From the NCBI GenBank assembly GCA_013146195.2, contig CM028382.1, positions 59,844,734 through 59,908,733 of the forward strand: a stretch of 64,000 bases of DNA, in the 5' to 3' direction. The position numbers and the translations under genes were made by a program. Of this stretch, positions 20,747 through 33,483 are shown in pieces. The notes below the pieces were generated by a model that worked only from the letters and a program-made list of their open reading frames with translations, was not told where the DNA came from and searched no databases. Each line of letters begins with the position of its first letter. Within the stretch, counting starts at the first letter, position 1. This DNA comes from Codonopsis lanceolata (lineage: Eukaryota; Streptophyta; Magnoliopsida; Asterales; Campanulaceae).

Positions 20747-21957
20747 TGATGTCTTAAACTATTACATCACAAGTGTACAAATCAGTATAGAGTACAGTGT
20801 ACGAAAAGTAAGGGTCGAACCACAGAGACAAGAAGTATCTAAAGAAAGTAAACATGCAACAATTATAACTAAGGGGGGAGGGTTGTTTGATTTATCTATT
20901 TATCTTATTCTATTGAAAAACAAGTAATCTAATTAACAGTTTATGTAAAGCAGCAAACACAGTTTGTGAAGATTTAATGACGAAAGAGAATCTAGGAATA
21001 TGGATTCACTTGTATCTAATCTAACGCTCTTTTGCTTAATGTATCAATAAATTAATTTTGGGTTCGTTCATGAAAGATTGGTATAAGTCATCAAATTATA
21101 ATTTAGTCTATATCCTAAATAATTCATCCAAGTCTATACTCATAAGAGCAAGAACATATGCACCTAATCCTAACTTATCATTCTCGTGCATCGATAGGTT
21201 TAATTTACCACAATGGTGAGCCAGTGTACGACATATGCATATGGTCGTATAGTTATCCGTACCTCTAGGTCTTTAACTATTGCGATACCATTCATTAGGA
21301 AAAAGCCAAATAACAAAGAGATTTATAAACATTGTGATCAACAAGACTTGATTGAATATAAAATTATATTAGAGCAGATGATTCGATACATGTTACCTCC
21401 AATTCCTAGATATGAGTGGTTAGTTCATCCTTGAAGATGAACCGATCAATTAGATGAAAGAATATATGAACGATCTTCGTACACTACGATTACAAGCAAT
21501 AAAAACTCTAAATTACAAGATAAATTCGGATTATTTCCAACCCAGAACTTAGGGCTATAAGGTTTGTATTTATACTACTATTTACAGGGCAATAATTAGA
21601 ATTATAGTGAAATTCCCATCTTTGAGAGTCGATGAGGCTTGTGGGGGCAAGGGTCCAAGGGCATGCGGTCGCAAGACCGAAAGTTCCTTAGGAGTTGACA
21701 TTCTAGAGACATTGTGGGGGCAAGGTATAGGGAGCATGCGGCTGCAAGGCCTGATCTTTTTTGGTCCTTCTTATTTCAGCCTTTTGCACTTTTCGCCCTT
21801 CTTTCAATTCTTCACTTAAAGCCTTATGAATTCCATAATTCCAACCTGAAACTCACAAATAAGCTCCAAAACACATATTAGTAGCCAAAAGCCTCGTGGA
21901 ATTGCTATTTCTAAGCTGAATAAGTACCTTATAGATGCGTATAAAACACATCTATCA
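20747..21957 (-). repeat. 5' LTR of Athila element A3
   Basis: 1,211 bp. On the minus strand it starts TGATAGATGTGTTTTATACG. It carries TATAAATA (plus coordinates 21567-21574) and degenerate GCGGTCGC palindromes at about 21635-21755. It is a diverged relative of the A, A2 and A4 LTRs. Confidence 0.85.
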
Positions 21958-22248
21958 AGGCCTCTCAATTAAATCGTCTGTTAGCCCAGTTAGCCTCCGT
22001 TAGACCTCATTTTGCCTTTGACTGTTAACGGACTTAACAGACTTTGACCAAATAATTTGTAATTCAACTTTGCAGCTCGGAATTTCCTTGAACTTCATGC
22101 TAAACACCATGAATGCTCGATTAATCCTTGGAAATCTACATATAAGAACAAACTCACAAATAATAATATTTCCAAAAGATAATTAACTCAAAATAGCACA
22201 AAATAAGTGTAAATTCGAGGGAAAATTCGTGAAAATCTTGGCTCATCA
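21958..22248 (-). repeat. LTR-like fragment X, cut by A3
   Basis: On the minus strand the fragment starts TGATGAGCCAAG at 22248, directly against copia RT sequence, and runs for 291 bp until the A3 LTR interrupts it. The TGATGAGCC start and the GTTAACGG text near 22030 suggest another Athila-like LTR. The 3' end is not visible. Confidence 0.5.
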
Positions 22249-22790
22249 TACATCTGGTCGAGCAACCTACTCAATCTATCCATCTAGATCTTTATTCCTA
22301 GAATATATGATGCTTTTCCTAATTCATTCATTGAAATATATTTTCATAGCCAACCTTTAACAGACTACAAGGTAGGGATATTGTTTCTAATGAATAGTAT
22401 GTCGTCTACATAAAAGACCAAATATATTACTGAGCTTCCACTAATGTTTTGTAAACACAAGGTTTATCGCTTCTCCCGCTTGTTTTAGAGATAAACTCTA
22501 CTTTCTATGAATACACCAATTCGAACAACAAACTGTTTGTTCTCAACTAGATTGTAGAAATAGTATCCTTTTATTTCCGTAGGACGCCCCCACAAAATAA
22601 CATTTATATTATTTAGGGGCAAGCTTATCAGATTGTAAACGTTTTTTACATAAGCTTCACAACCCTAAATTTTCATGAAAGACATATTGAGACACTTCTC
22701 AGCCTACATCTCACATAGTGTTTTTTTAATAGGGAAACACGATTAACGATAAAATTAGTTGTAACTAGTGCATGTCCCCAAAAAGAGTGT
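22249..22790 (-). pseudogene. Copia element C3: integrase tail to RT, decayed
   Basis: Minus-strand frames recall copia pol. Near 22700-22480 they show KGCEAYVK-like, GRPTEIKGYYFYN and FVVRIGVFIES text, typical of the region between integrase and RT. Near 22440-22260 there is a degenerate RT palm and then a SYILGIKI-like segment. Stops are frequent and the RT motif is no longer clean. B3 is inserted on its right and X on its left. Confidence 0.7.
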
Positions 22791-25367
22791 TGTCACGACC
22801 CGACCCGGATTCCAGTACCGAATCCCGAGGTCGTGCCGTTGGAACTACACAAGAGAGGACAAACACTTGCTAAAACAAAGTGTAAGTGGAACATTCGAGC
22901 TAACAAGCTCTAGACACGAACAAGATTTGGACTAAAATACGGCTTTCAAAATTTCGAAGATCGGAAGCATTAAAGAACAAGCCCTCGAGCTTAAGAGCTC
23001 GAGACTAAAACAAATGAAACCAAGAGGCGTTGCCTCACAAGGTATGAAACGAAACTTCGCGTGCCGCAACATTGCGGGCAGAACTAACCATTGGCACTCA
23101 GGTGCGTTCCATCAAAAATCAACATGATATAACAATGACCTACGGCTAAAGCATACCGGGGTAACCACAACAACAACTAGGATAACTAGAATAATGAAAT
23201 CCCCGAAGCTACTACTGCCCGTGGTACAACTGACAGATTACTCTACTATGGAGTACTTAGGCCCGACTACAAATGTCGGCTATTGGAATAATACAACAAT
23301 ACTAAAACAATCTACCCGACTGCAAAGTTTATATAAATTTACAAAAGAAATATCGTCCTTAACAAAATACAAGGACACAAATATAAATACTGAAATAAGC
23401 GGACTAGGTTCTGCTAGCAAAAGCTTAGGAGGAGATAACTCGAACATATATCACGACCTCAACTCAACTATCGATCCACGTGGCTCGCTACGACGGATCT
23501 ACTCACCAACGCTGCTAACTAACAACAGCACACTGAAAAGTAAGTACGAGTGAGTCATAAAGACTCAGTACGCTACTACAAACAACATATCATAAATGAA
23601 ACATTGTTATAATAAAACATGTCATCGTGTTGTTACGACTAAAACCCACGAAGACGTGTCGTATACTCGACACTTCTCAAGATAATCTCTCTGTTCATGT
23701 ACTAAACCGTCCAACGACTAGGTGAAATTCCCGATCATAAACAAACCAAATAAGTCGAAAACATTTCACAAAGAATCAACATATATAAAGGAATGTATAT
23801 CTATATATATACACTTTATGTCATTCCTGGAATTCTCAAGTATAAGTATATGTATCTACATATATACATATCAAGTCTCTCATTAATTCACAATCAATAC
23901 AAACATGGTCATTTAGATTTCATGTCTCAGGTAACACTTTGTTATCACATAAGTGCTCATAGTAAGCCACGTAAAGGTTTAAGAGAGAATACCGAATCAA
24001 TGTCGTTGTGTTGCTCCTCTCGCAATCACAAATATTAATCATATCGTGCCGTGATACTCGTGATTGGGTATCAAAGAACCGAGCTCTTTCTCGTCCGAGC
24101 TCTCTACTCGGGAAAATAGCACTAGCCAATGCGCTCTTTTGGTTACGACAAATGGGGCTACTTCCCCACTGTAGCTAGCAGTGGAGGGGTGTGTGAACCG
24201 AATCCGGTGCGGCGATACATTGCAACCACGAATCCCATAATTCGTGAAGACAATGCATCGTCCCACCATCAACGTAAAAACTCAAGTAATGCCACTGACT
24301 TATATGCAATGCACAAGTAGATGTTTACTTGCAAATTCTCAAGTAGATATAAAGATCTACTAAACTCATACGATTATGCACATTGTTACAATAATCACAA
24401 AACCACAATAGGAGCTCATTGAGTCTCTAAAATCCCAAGTGTCAAGTTGTCCACTCTATTCAAGTCAAGGTCCAAAAGCTAGTAATCTAGTCAATGGATT
24501 CTAGGAGTCGTAGGTCTCGCTCTAATGCTTTTCATTTAAGGCATTTCTAGGATCTCATTCCATTTAGGAACCCTAGTTCACAAGTCACTAAGTCAAGTAT
24601 GAGTTGGTAGCCTAAGTTGATTTCAAGTTCATAGCAGCTCCACTTGTTAATGGAATACAATTTAAATACAAGTTAGAAATCAACACCAATAAAACCATCA
24701 AGTAATCAAAGGAAATATATGCTTCATGAGTCATATTCTCAAATGCATACAAGATACAAATCTCAACAAAGGTAGGAATTATGCATTTTGTCATAATCTA
24801 AATCAATCATAGAATTTCATATTCTAGTATACAACCAAGCTAAGTTATTTACTTAACCATTAACCCATCATATATTCACCAAGACTACTTTGTTAGTCTA
24901 GGGTACTTAATCAACAATGGTATACGCCTACAATATTTCTAGAATGATAAATCATTTTATAGTCTCAACTCATTAAAGTTCATGTTAGTTCATAAACTCA
25001 TCCCATCATATTCACGTGAATAGAATCGTTTATTAGATACAAATTCACTATGCTCTAAGAGCATCTAAAGGGTCTCTACGCCGAAATTGAGGATACACTC
25101 TAGAATATCCCCTGAATGGTAATCCATTCTTCAAACCAAATCAATCCTTCTCTACTGATATTCATGCACCGAAAGATACTTCTATTCTTAACAGTTGGAA
25201 TTCCAACTTAGTAATAACTCATTCTGCGCAGCCATTTTGTAAAATTGACCAATAACTCATCATAACTCTAAATTTCCTGAATCTTACATATTCTGAAACT
25301 AGGCTCTTCAAACTATAACTTAGCCTTTTAAATCACTTCATTCGGATTTATATTCATCCAAATATAG
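22791..25367 (-). repeat. Divergent B-type LTR fragment (B3), truncated by gap
   Basis: Begins TGTCACGACCCGACCCGGATTCC, close to the reverse complement of B LTR ends. It shares landmarks with B' such as GGGGCTACTTCCCCA followed by GGAGGGGTGTGTGA (24150-24195) and the CCGGTGCGGCGATAC-like segment. It is clearly more diverged than B is from B'. No coding region is visible before the assembly gap. Confidence 0.75.
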
Positions 25368-25467
25368 NNNNNNNNNNNNNNNNNNNNNNNNNNNNNNNNN
25401 NNNNNNNNNNNNNNNNNNNNNNNNNNNNNNNNNNNNNNNNNNNNNNNNNNNNNNNNNNNNNNNNNNN
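25368..25467. other. Assembly gap of exactly 100 N
   Basis: A run of 100 unknown bases, the usual placeholder for a gap of unknown length. Elements on the two sides do not match each other. Confidence 1.
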
Positions 25468-26539
25468 GTTTCGATAAGGAAGAACTTCTCAGGATAATCG
25501 GAGGATATGCTTGAAGAATTTAATTCTTTAGAGTAGCCTATGTTAAACTAGCAGAAGCGTGAAAACTTGGCGAAATCTTTGATGGCGGTGAGATTCAAAC
25601 TCTCAATAGTTTGTCAACAAGAAGTATCAAGCGAAGGAAGAAAACAAATTTCTTCATGACAAAATTATTTGTTTGGTGAGCACATCAAAGGACTTGACCT
25701 AGAGAAAATTGCACAAATGACAATTGACTCTGGAATAGCTCAAGGATGCATTTGAAGAAATCACTTACAAGCCAAAAATCTAGCAATGATAAAAGCGGCA
25801 TAGGATATTCGGATGTGTCTCTTGAATAATCTCTTCGAGTCAAAGAAAGATGAATCCTCACAGAAGCTGCTAATGATATATCTTTCTCTAAAGCGGACAT
25901 TTGGAAATATAGGAAACAAGGACTTGGTTACTCAAGTGTCCTTATGTTTACCACTAAAGCTCGAGAAAGGAAAGCCAAAATGAATGATTCAAATGAGAAC
26001 ACGAGAAGATAACGGTAGAAAGTGAAGTCAAACTTAGCGACTATGCCAAGGCAAAATCTGTGGCCAGGTGAACTTCTCAACCTCTACCAAGTATTATCAA
26101 GTTTGTCATGAAGCAGTAGCTCCTTTACTGTTGAAGGTAAACTTAAAGGTATTCTACAGAATCCTCTGAAAGGTTTTCAACAGAAAAGCTAAAGCTAAGT
26201 ACGTTGGTAACCTACCTAGGAAGATTCGAAAGAAACAATTAAGTCTGATCGGCAAAATTAACCAAAATGAATGTCAAGAAAAGGAATGTTCATAAGCATT
26301 CTTCAGTTGAAGACTCTAATAGTTCTCTATGGACTTTCCATTTATGTCATTCTTGCCATTGCTTAGGCCATCTAACACCCGAGAATACTGCTAAGGTTCA
26401 CCCAAGATACGAGAGACCTAGTTCTCTCAAGGTCAGCAGTATGGGTTGCAAAGGTTGCTAATCCTTAGGACCCAAATAAAGGGTACCTTGTTTTGCTTTA
26501 ACTTTCTTTGAGAATGCTTTATGGCTATAGAATCGAGAA
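25468..26539 (+). pseudogene. C2 gag, decayed
   Basis: Fragmentary frames contain lysine- and glutamate-rich text and, near 26340-26385, a zinc-knuckle relic, CHSCHCLGHLTPE. The CX2CX4H part is kept and the last cysteine is gone. Stops are frequent. Confidence 0.65.
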
Positions 26540-26760
26540 AACAAAGACATCGAGTACCTAGGCGTTGGTTGTTCAAGACACATGATAGGAAACAGTCTTC
26601 TTCTTAGATATAATGAAAGGACCAGGTTATTTTCGGAGACAATGCAAGAGGAAAGACAATTGGATATGGCTCAATTACTAGAGGAAGTCTCTCCGTCAAT
26701 AAAGTTTCTCTAGTAAGTGGTTTAAAGAACAATCTTGAGCATATCACAGTGCGAGGACTT
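26540..26760 (+). pseudogene. C2 protease region, decayed
   Basis: Frames read VGCSRHMIGN and then GDNARGKTIGYGSI and VSLVSGLKNNLEH. This matches the copia protease neighbourhood, where the normal active site text is followed by C-S-R-H-M. The catalytic aspartate triad is not cleanly visible. Confidence 0.7.
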
Positions 26761-27510
26761 ATGCGAATTCAATTCCAACCGGTGCCTCATCAAAGGCGTT
26801 GAATCGTGTGCTCTACAATCGGCCAGGCAATAGACAAGGAAGCGTCTATGTCGTGGACTTAAATCTTCTAGAGTTAGTAGCCAACAATGACAAGTGGCTG
26901 TACATAAGCATCTCGATCACCTCAACTTCAGCACCTCTCCAGCTCTCCAAAAATGGGCTTGTCAAAGGTCTATTCGGTGTGTTGCCAATCATGACAGAAG
27001 TTGTAAAGCTTGTCAACTAGGAAAACTTTCCAAGTCTTCCTTCAAAAGAAAGTCGTATTGTCTACAAAAGCAGACCTCTTCAACACATATGGATCTCTTT
27101 GGACCTATTACAACAACCGGTATTTCGGAGACAAGTACACTTGTAGTAGTTGATGACTACTAGATTCACTTGGATTGAAACTATGACATCTAAAGATGAA
27201 ACGTATGATCTAGAATCTTTTCGAGACTTCAAACTCAAAAGCTTGAAGACATTTGTGACATAAGATCGGACAACGACCTTGAATTCAAAAACAATGGTGT
27301 AGAAAAATGCTGCGATGACCATGGGATGACCACAACTTCTCTGCTTGCCGGTACTCCTCAACAAAATGGTGTAGGTGAGCGGAAGAAAGAACAACGATTG
27401 AAGCGGCTAGAACAATCTTGGCGTAAGCTAAACTTCAGAGTATTTACGGGCGGGCGATCAATGCTTGCTTGCTTTACCAAAATAGATCACAGTAAACAAG
27501 TTTCATAATA
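26761..27510 (+). pseudogene. C2 integrase, decayed
   Basis: An HHCC-type zinc finger is recognisable as HKHLDHLNF and CKACQLGK (26900-27030). Then come THMDLFGPI with the first catalytic aspartate, VVDDY, and the QQNGVGERKK segment with the catalytic glutamate (27360-27385). At least two frameshifts and stops intervene. Confidence 0.85.
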
Positions 27511-28935
27511 AAACTCCATATGAAATATGGAGGAAGATCCCAAACATTGGATTTCTTAAAATCTTCGGTACGTAAATGTTTTATTCTTTATAATGGAAAA
27601 GAGTATAGAGGAAAATTTGATGCAAAATCAGAAAGAGGAATTTTAAGGGTATTCCAAACATTCAAAAGCATTTCGCATTTTCGGTAAATCTAACTTAAAA
27701 TCTTAGAATGTTGCATGTTTCTTTTGATGAATATGACTTGTTAGAGCCTAGAATGGCTCAAGCGTTGCTAATGATTCGATAATGATGAGAGATACAAATA
27801 CAACATCTACTTCTCATGGCTCGAGGCAGACCTGATCTGAGTAACTCTTCACGGTGACGAGACCTCACGATACCGATAACAACTCATCTGGTGACCACGA
27901 ACCCATCTCTTACGTTTTACCCCAAGCACCTTTACGATCTCATCCTTCTTGTTCACCGTAAAATGAAAGTTTGAAGACTCTATTTCTTCGAACTGCATTT
28001 TGGTGAATCTCCTTTCTCAACCAACCTGCATTTAAGGAAGAATCCACCGTAAGTGATCTTCCTCCAACTATAGTCAGCAAGAGATCATCCCATTTCTCAA
28101 ATCATTGTGATCTCAACTCAGAGTTCGTGAGAAATAAGGTTCGAGAAGAAACTTTGTTTGCTTATGCATTTGTATCGAACTCGAACCAAAGAAGATTGAT
28201 GAAGCTATCAAGATCATAATCGATTGAAGCTATGCAAGAAGAGCCGAATCGCTTGAAAGATGTAAGGCGTGAGCTTAGTTCAAAGACCGATCGATCATCC
28301 ACCATCTACACTGGGTGGGTATTCGTAAATAAAAGAGATGAAGATGGAAATGTCACCGTAAACAAAGCTAGATTGGTTGCTCGTATACCGACAGAAGAAG
28401 GAATTGACTTTGATGAAACTTTTGCTCCCTGTTGCTAGACTAGAAGCAATCGTAATCTTTTTAGCTTATGCCTCGCTCATGGACTTCAAAGTGTATCGAT
28501 GGATGTTAAGAGTGCCTTTCCAATGGTGATCTTCAAGAAAACCGATATACGTGAACAACCTCCGTGATTTGTCATCTCGACACAACCGGACCACGCCTAC
28601 CGACTCAAGAAAGCTCTCTACTTTCTCCAAGCAAGCTCCTAGAGCTTGGTATGAAACTCTATCCAAGTTCTTAATTGAACAAGGATTCGTGAGAGGAAGA
28701 ATCGACACTACTTTATTCATCCTCAAGCACAAAGGCCATTCTCTTACGGTACAAATCTATGTGATTTACATCATCTTTGGATCAACTAACCAAAGCTTGT
28801 GTAAAAGATTCGAGAAGCCGATGCAAAGCAAGTTCGAGATGAGCATGATGGGTGAACTTACCTATTTTCTAGGGCAGATACAACAGACTTCAGACGGAAT
28901 CTTCATCACCAAACCAAATATGCAAAGGAACTAAT
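27511..28935 (+). pseudogene. C2 linker and reverse transcriptase, decayed
   Basis: After a degenerate linker (27511-28230), frames show WVFVNKRDEDG, NKARLVAR, GIDFDETFAP, MDVKSAF (about 28500), SRAWYETLSKFL-like text and FILKHKGHSL. Where copia RT normally has YVDD this copy reads IYVIYIIFG, so the catalytic motif is lost. KFEMSMMGELTYFLGQIQQ follows, typical of copia RT. The product cannot be active. Confidence 0.88.
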
Positions 28936-29690
28936 CAAGAAGTTTGGTCTTGATTCGACCAAAGGATTTGAAACTCCAATGTCTACCGACCGCCATCTTG
29001 ACAAAGATGAAAAGGGAAAGCAAGAGAACATGACCAAGTACCGAAATCATAGGTTCACTTCTTTACCTTCGCTAGTAGACCCGACATTATGTTTGCTGTT
29101 TGTGTTTGTGCTAGATTTCAAGGCGCAGATCCAAAGGAGTCACATTTGCTTGCCGCCAAACGTATCATCGATATGTTTCAAAAACAACAAATCTAGGCAT
29201 CACGGTATTCAAAATCCAACAACTTCAATCTAGTTGGATACTCGGATGTAGATTATGCACCGACTGCAAAGTGAGCGTAAGAAGCACCAAGTGGGACTTG
29301 TCAATTTCTTGGAAAGCAGGACTCGTCTCATGGTCTTGCAAGAAACAAGGATCGTGGCAAACTCAACCACACGTAGTAATATATTGCCGCAGCATTGTTG
29401 TTCTCAACTGGCTATGGATGAAGCAACAACTAGTGGACTACAACATCAAGACGAAAACCGCCCTAATCATGTGTGACAACACATCGCCTATCTCGCCTCC
29501 AAAAATCCAAAGGATGCATTCAAAGACAAAGCACATTGATATTCGTTATCATTTTCTCAAAGATCATGTGGAAAAAGGTAACATCGACCGAATATGTTCC
29601 AACCGAGCATCAATTGGCGCACATTCTCACAAACCACCGGATGCCACCAGTTTGCTTATTTAAGGAGAAATCTTGGTATGATTGATCCTA
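28936..29690 (+). pseudogene. C2 RNase H, decayed
   Basis: Frames in 29255-29663 contain WKAGLVSWSCKKQGS, AEYIAAA-like, LNWLWMKQQLVDY and ALIMCDNTS, then KTKHIDIRYHFLKDHVEKGN. The end has HQLAHILTN and the LRRNLGMID segment. This is the copia RNase H and C-terminal tail. Several frameshifts and stops are present. Confidence 0.85.
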
Positions 29691-30396
29691 CCGCTTAATT
29701 TTCAAAATTTTGTTAATGTTTCTTTCATACCTAGACCCATTAGTCTAATCTGAAGACGTAAGTTCTCCTTTACCTAAGACTTAAAGGTTAGTACTCTTAC
29801 TTAGTCTATTTTTGCTAAAGAGGTTTCTAAAGCAATAAAGGGGTCAAGGACAAAATTTGGTACTTAAGAAAATATCTTAAGTTCCCGCTTTTTCAAAACC
29901 GATATTTTCGCCTTTAAATAGTCCTCGAACCGTCATTTGGAAACTTTACGAAACCCTTTTGAACAGAAACTTCTTCTCTCTCTGTCTGAGTAACTACTTT
30001 CTGCAAATTCAAGTTCATCTTCTTGTTTCTTCTTCTCATCATCAACAATGGTACGCTTCTCTCTACTCTACTCGTAATTTTCTATGTAATCGCTCTACAT
30101 TTCAAGATCAACCTAAAATCCTTTGGAATTCAAACGGTCATTTTCGAAGTTTATACAGTGATTCGCCATTGTTGTTCTTACAAACTTGAATACTAACAAA
30201 TGCTTTTGTTTATTCATTGTTCATTCTTATGAAAACTTCGTTATGCATTTCTCGAGTGTGGTTTCTCTATACATTCTAGGGTTTCAAGTTTTTGCTTCGA
30301 AAAATTTCAATTTTTTTTGAAAACTTTGAAATTCCTACTTGTTTAGATGTCTAGATAAAAAGCCCTAATTTTTATTTTGTTTTTCTTTCGTGCAAG
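29691..30396 (+). promoter_or_regulatory. C2 post-pol leader with TATA-like box and possible intron
   Basis: TTTAAATA at 29913-29920 is followed by a C/T-rich leader and ATG at 30048-30050, which is followed at once by GTACGC. Then comes a T-rich 346-bp stretch ending in TTTTTCTTTCGTGCAAG (acceptor AG at 30395-30396). This gene-like layout suggests a separately transcribed and spliced message for the downstream accessory ORF. It is inferred from motifs only. Confidence 0.4.
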
Positions 30397-33092
30397 AACT
30401 TCAAAATCAAAGCGACGACAAATGGGAAGGACTTTTGACCACGAAATGTCATTCCTCCCAGCTCAAATATCAACCTTCCAGATATCCCATCTATCCCGCC
30501 GCTCATGACATTATTGTTGCTTTGGACCCGGCTATACATTTCGGCATGTGTATTGACCTTCGCCAATCAACTCTATAGCTGCCGGCCAAAGCTTGCGAGG
30601 ATATGGACGCCCTCCGGGATTCCCGCGCCTCTTTCCGCCTCAACGACAAAACTACGATCTTCCCGGCGTAAGAATTTTATCAAAGAATGGAGCTCATGAA
30701 CTGCATCGCTTCGTGGGTGGATTTCGAGGCCGCCCCATCTCTCGCCACCGCCTAAATCTATTTCCACCAATCATCGGCGTGCATTACTTGAGGAGCTCTT
30801 TCTGCAACCATGGGAGGCTTTACATGCCTGGGAAGCCATGAGGGAGTAGACCTCCGGAGCCACAAGGGAAGATGCTTCAAATCTGTTCCCTCGACGCCTA
30901 TTGCACCAGCCACCTCTAGACAAGGGGCTCCTATTCAAGAGTGGAGCACATGATATGTTTATCGGCCAACAGATCAACCCGACTCTGTTGTATTTCTACA
31001 GCTACGTCTCAACTGGGGGCTCATCATCTTCGACGAGCTAAAGCAGTGGGTGGAGAAAGCTAAGAGCAACCCCACTTGCAAGCGACCCTTCGTCAGGCTT
31101 ATCAATGCCCTTTTGAGGGATGATGCAGACATCAACTCTTCTTTGAAAGAAGATGAGTTGTACACAGTGGCCAAGGACAAGCAACTCACGCCCTCATTTT
31201 TCAAGAAATACACCAATACGAGAACAAGCGCCGGATGCGTAAGGTCTACCGCCAATCTCTCTTGACAAAGTGGCCAATCCTGCACCTATCTTGGTCACCC
31301 GCTTCAATATGGAAGCACATATAGCGGCAAGCAGGACCTACAAAAAGGCCTCTGCCAAATTTGATGATCAAGTGGCCACGGACCTCCATTTAAAGGCCAA
31401 AGGCCTGGCCGATGAGGCAGTAGCCGCGCTAAGATCCGAATAGCAGCCGAGGCAAAGCCAAGAAGACAAAGCCGGAAGTGGCACCTCCAACTGAAGAGGA
31501 GCAGGCCAAATGGATAAGAAGGGAGATGAAGGAAGGCCAGAAGAAGAAGGCACCAGGCCAATCCAGCCATTCCTCTCCTCCATCCACCCAAGCCAAGCCA
31601 TCCTCTCAGCCACCTACCCAATCCAGCCAACCACCTTCACCAACTCCTGCATCCACTCCCAAACCAAAACGAAGGAGACTTCAGAAACCTTTCAAGACCA
31701 GACCACCACCCAAGCCCCTCCAACCTTTACCGATGAAGCTACTGAAGTCTCCTATTCAAATTACCGAGGAAGAAAAAGGAGAGCTACCTGTACATTCCAA
31801 TCCTCTACCGCCAGCCAACCAACTACCTCTACCGATGCCCAACACTCAACTGTCAACCCTTCATCTATACCAACTACCGACGCCCAACCAACGACCGACG
31901 CCCAAACCTTACCTGTCAACCCTTCAACTATACCTATCAACCCTTCATCTATTCCTCCTGAGTCATCTACTCAGCGGAATTCACCACCTCCTGGAGGAGT
32001 CTATCCCTTAGAGGAGCTCAAAATCAGAGGAGCCACCTGTAACCCCAACTCCTCCTCCTTCTTCACCCTTTAACTACTCACCCGACCCATCCACACCTTC
32101 CTCACCACCCCAATCCCAACCAACTTCTTCAACCACACCACGACCCTTAGACCGGCCGCCGCTAAGTTCCTCTTCGAACTTTCGTCAGTAGCAGATCTAT
32201 TCACCCCTCCTCATCAACCTCCTCAACCTTCTCAACCTCCTCAACCTTCCCTTCAAAAACCAAAATACCTCTTCTACCATGCCCCTTCTTTCTGGTTATC
32301 TACCGAACCCATTCCCTAATCCTCCCATATCAGTGAAAATTTTGACACTGATATGGAACTGGATTCCCCACCAACACCACCTCCACCCTCCCCTGTAACC
32401 ATTTCCTCTTCCACCAAAACCATACCAACCCACTCATCCCTCTCCCTCTCCCCTTCAGCTCGCAGACTCGCCTCGCCAAGCACTATTCACATTGGCCAAG
32501 CATCTACTTCCCAACACCACCAACTGAAGTTTTGTCCCGGCTAGATGCCATCTACCGGCTAGGCGAGCTCACAAGATATCTACCGCTACGCCGAAGTAGC
32601 CATCGGCCAAGGCCGCCACCGAATCGCGCCGCTAATCTTCGACAATTTCAAGAGGATGTCTGGACTCGCTTTGGACAGATGCAACACGACTTCACCGATG
32701 TCAAGATCAACATCGAAGCTCAACGAGATGAAGGCTGCCGTATCATAGGCTCCATTTTCTACGAGTTATTCCACGCCATCACTCTTCATCTCAGCCACGG
32801 TCGTACTCCTATTATGGAACTCAACAACCTCGCTCGCAACTCTGCTCATGACATTATGAATGCCAACCGTGATCGTGATCCGCCATCACGAGGAGAAGCA
32901 AATGAGATCTATCAATGCCGATGCCGATGGAAGAGAACAAATTGCCTTCGTGAAGAATCGACTACCGCTCGCTCCACCGCATCTCCGATCGATGCGATGC
33001 CGAATACCAACGAAGAATGGAAGAGCTAGAGCGAGAAAGAAGAGAAAAGGAGGCTGCAGACAAAGGCAAAGGGAAAAGACCTTGGTAGCTTT
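30397..33092 (+). pseudogene. C2 env-like accessory ORF region, frameshifted
   Basis: A succession of frames switches phase about every 200-500 bp. An early part (about 30590-31265) includes KQWVEKAKSNPTCKRPFVRL. A middle part (31478-32550) is very rich in Pro, Ser and Thr, with short peptide repeats of the kind VNPSSIP / INPSSIP. A C-terminal part (32532-33029) includes QFQEDVWTRFGQMQHDF and AHDIMNANRD. The very end, in another frame, is RMEELERERREKEAADKGKG up to a TAG at about 33090. Pro-rich and coiled-coil-like segments in this order recall the env-like protein of SIRE elements. Function in plants is unproven and the copy is broken. Confidence 0.6.
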
Positions 33093-33483
33093 TGTATCTT
33101 TTCTTCCCTTTCCTTTGTATTTATCTTATTTTTGAAAACTCTGTTAAATGTAAACATCTTGTTTATGAATACAGATGATTACCTGCTTTTTCAAAAATTA
33201 TGGTGTTTAAATTCTTGCTGCTTTATTGTCTATCTAAATTAGAATTTAAACATTCCAGTTTAAATTTATTTAAACCGGCCGCTAACTGTGTCGTTCTTTG
33301 ACTCTCTTATTCTTGTATGCACTTAGATTAGTCCCTTGCATCTGAGGTGTTATTCTGTTCAATAGAGGCATGTCTACCGACTACTTAATATATAAAATTT
33401 CTAAGACATGCTATTATCTATTAAATAGTTTGTTTAAAACCCTCATTTGTAGTAATGATGACCAGATATAAATAGGAGGAGAT
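33093..33483 (+). other. C2 3' untranslated region and polypurine tract
   Basis: AT-rich, without a gene. AGGAGGAGA at about 33474-33482 precedes the LTR start and is the probable polypurine tract. Confidence 0.7.

Noticed and set aside
30372..31630. Minus-strand ORFs opposite the C2 accessory region
   Set aside because: They mirror Pro/Ser-rich coding on the plus strand and have no domains.
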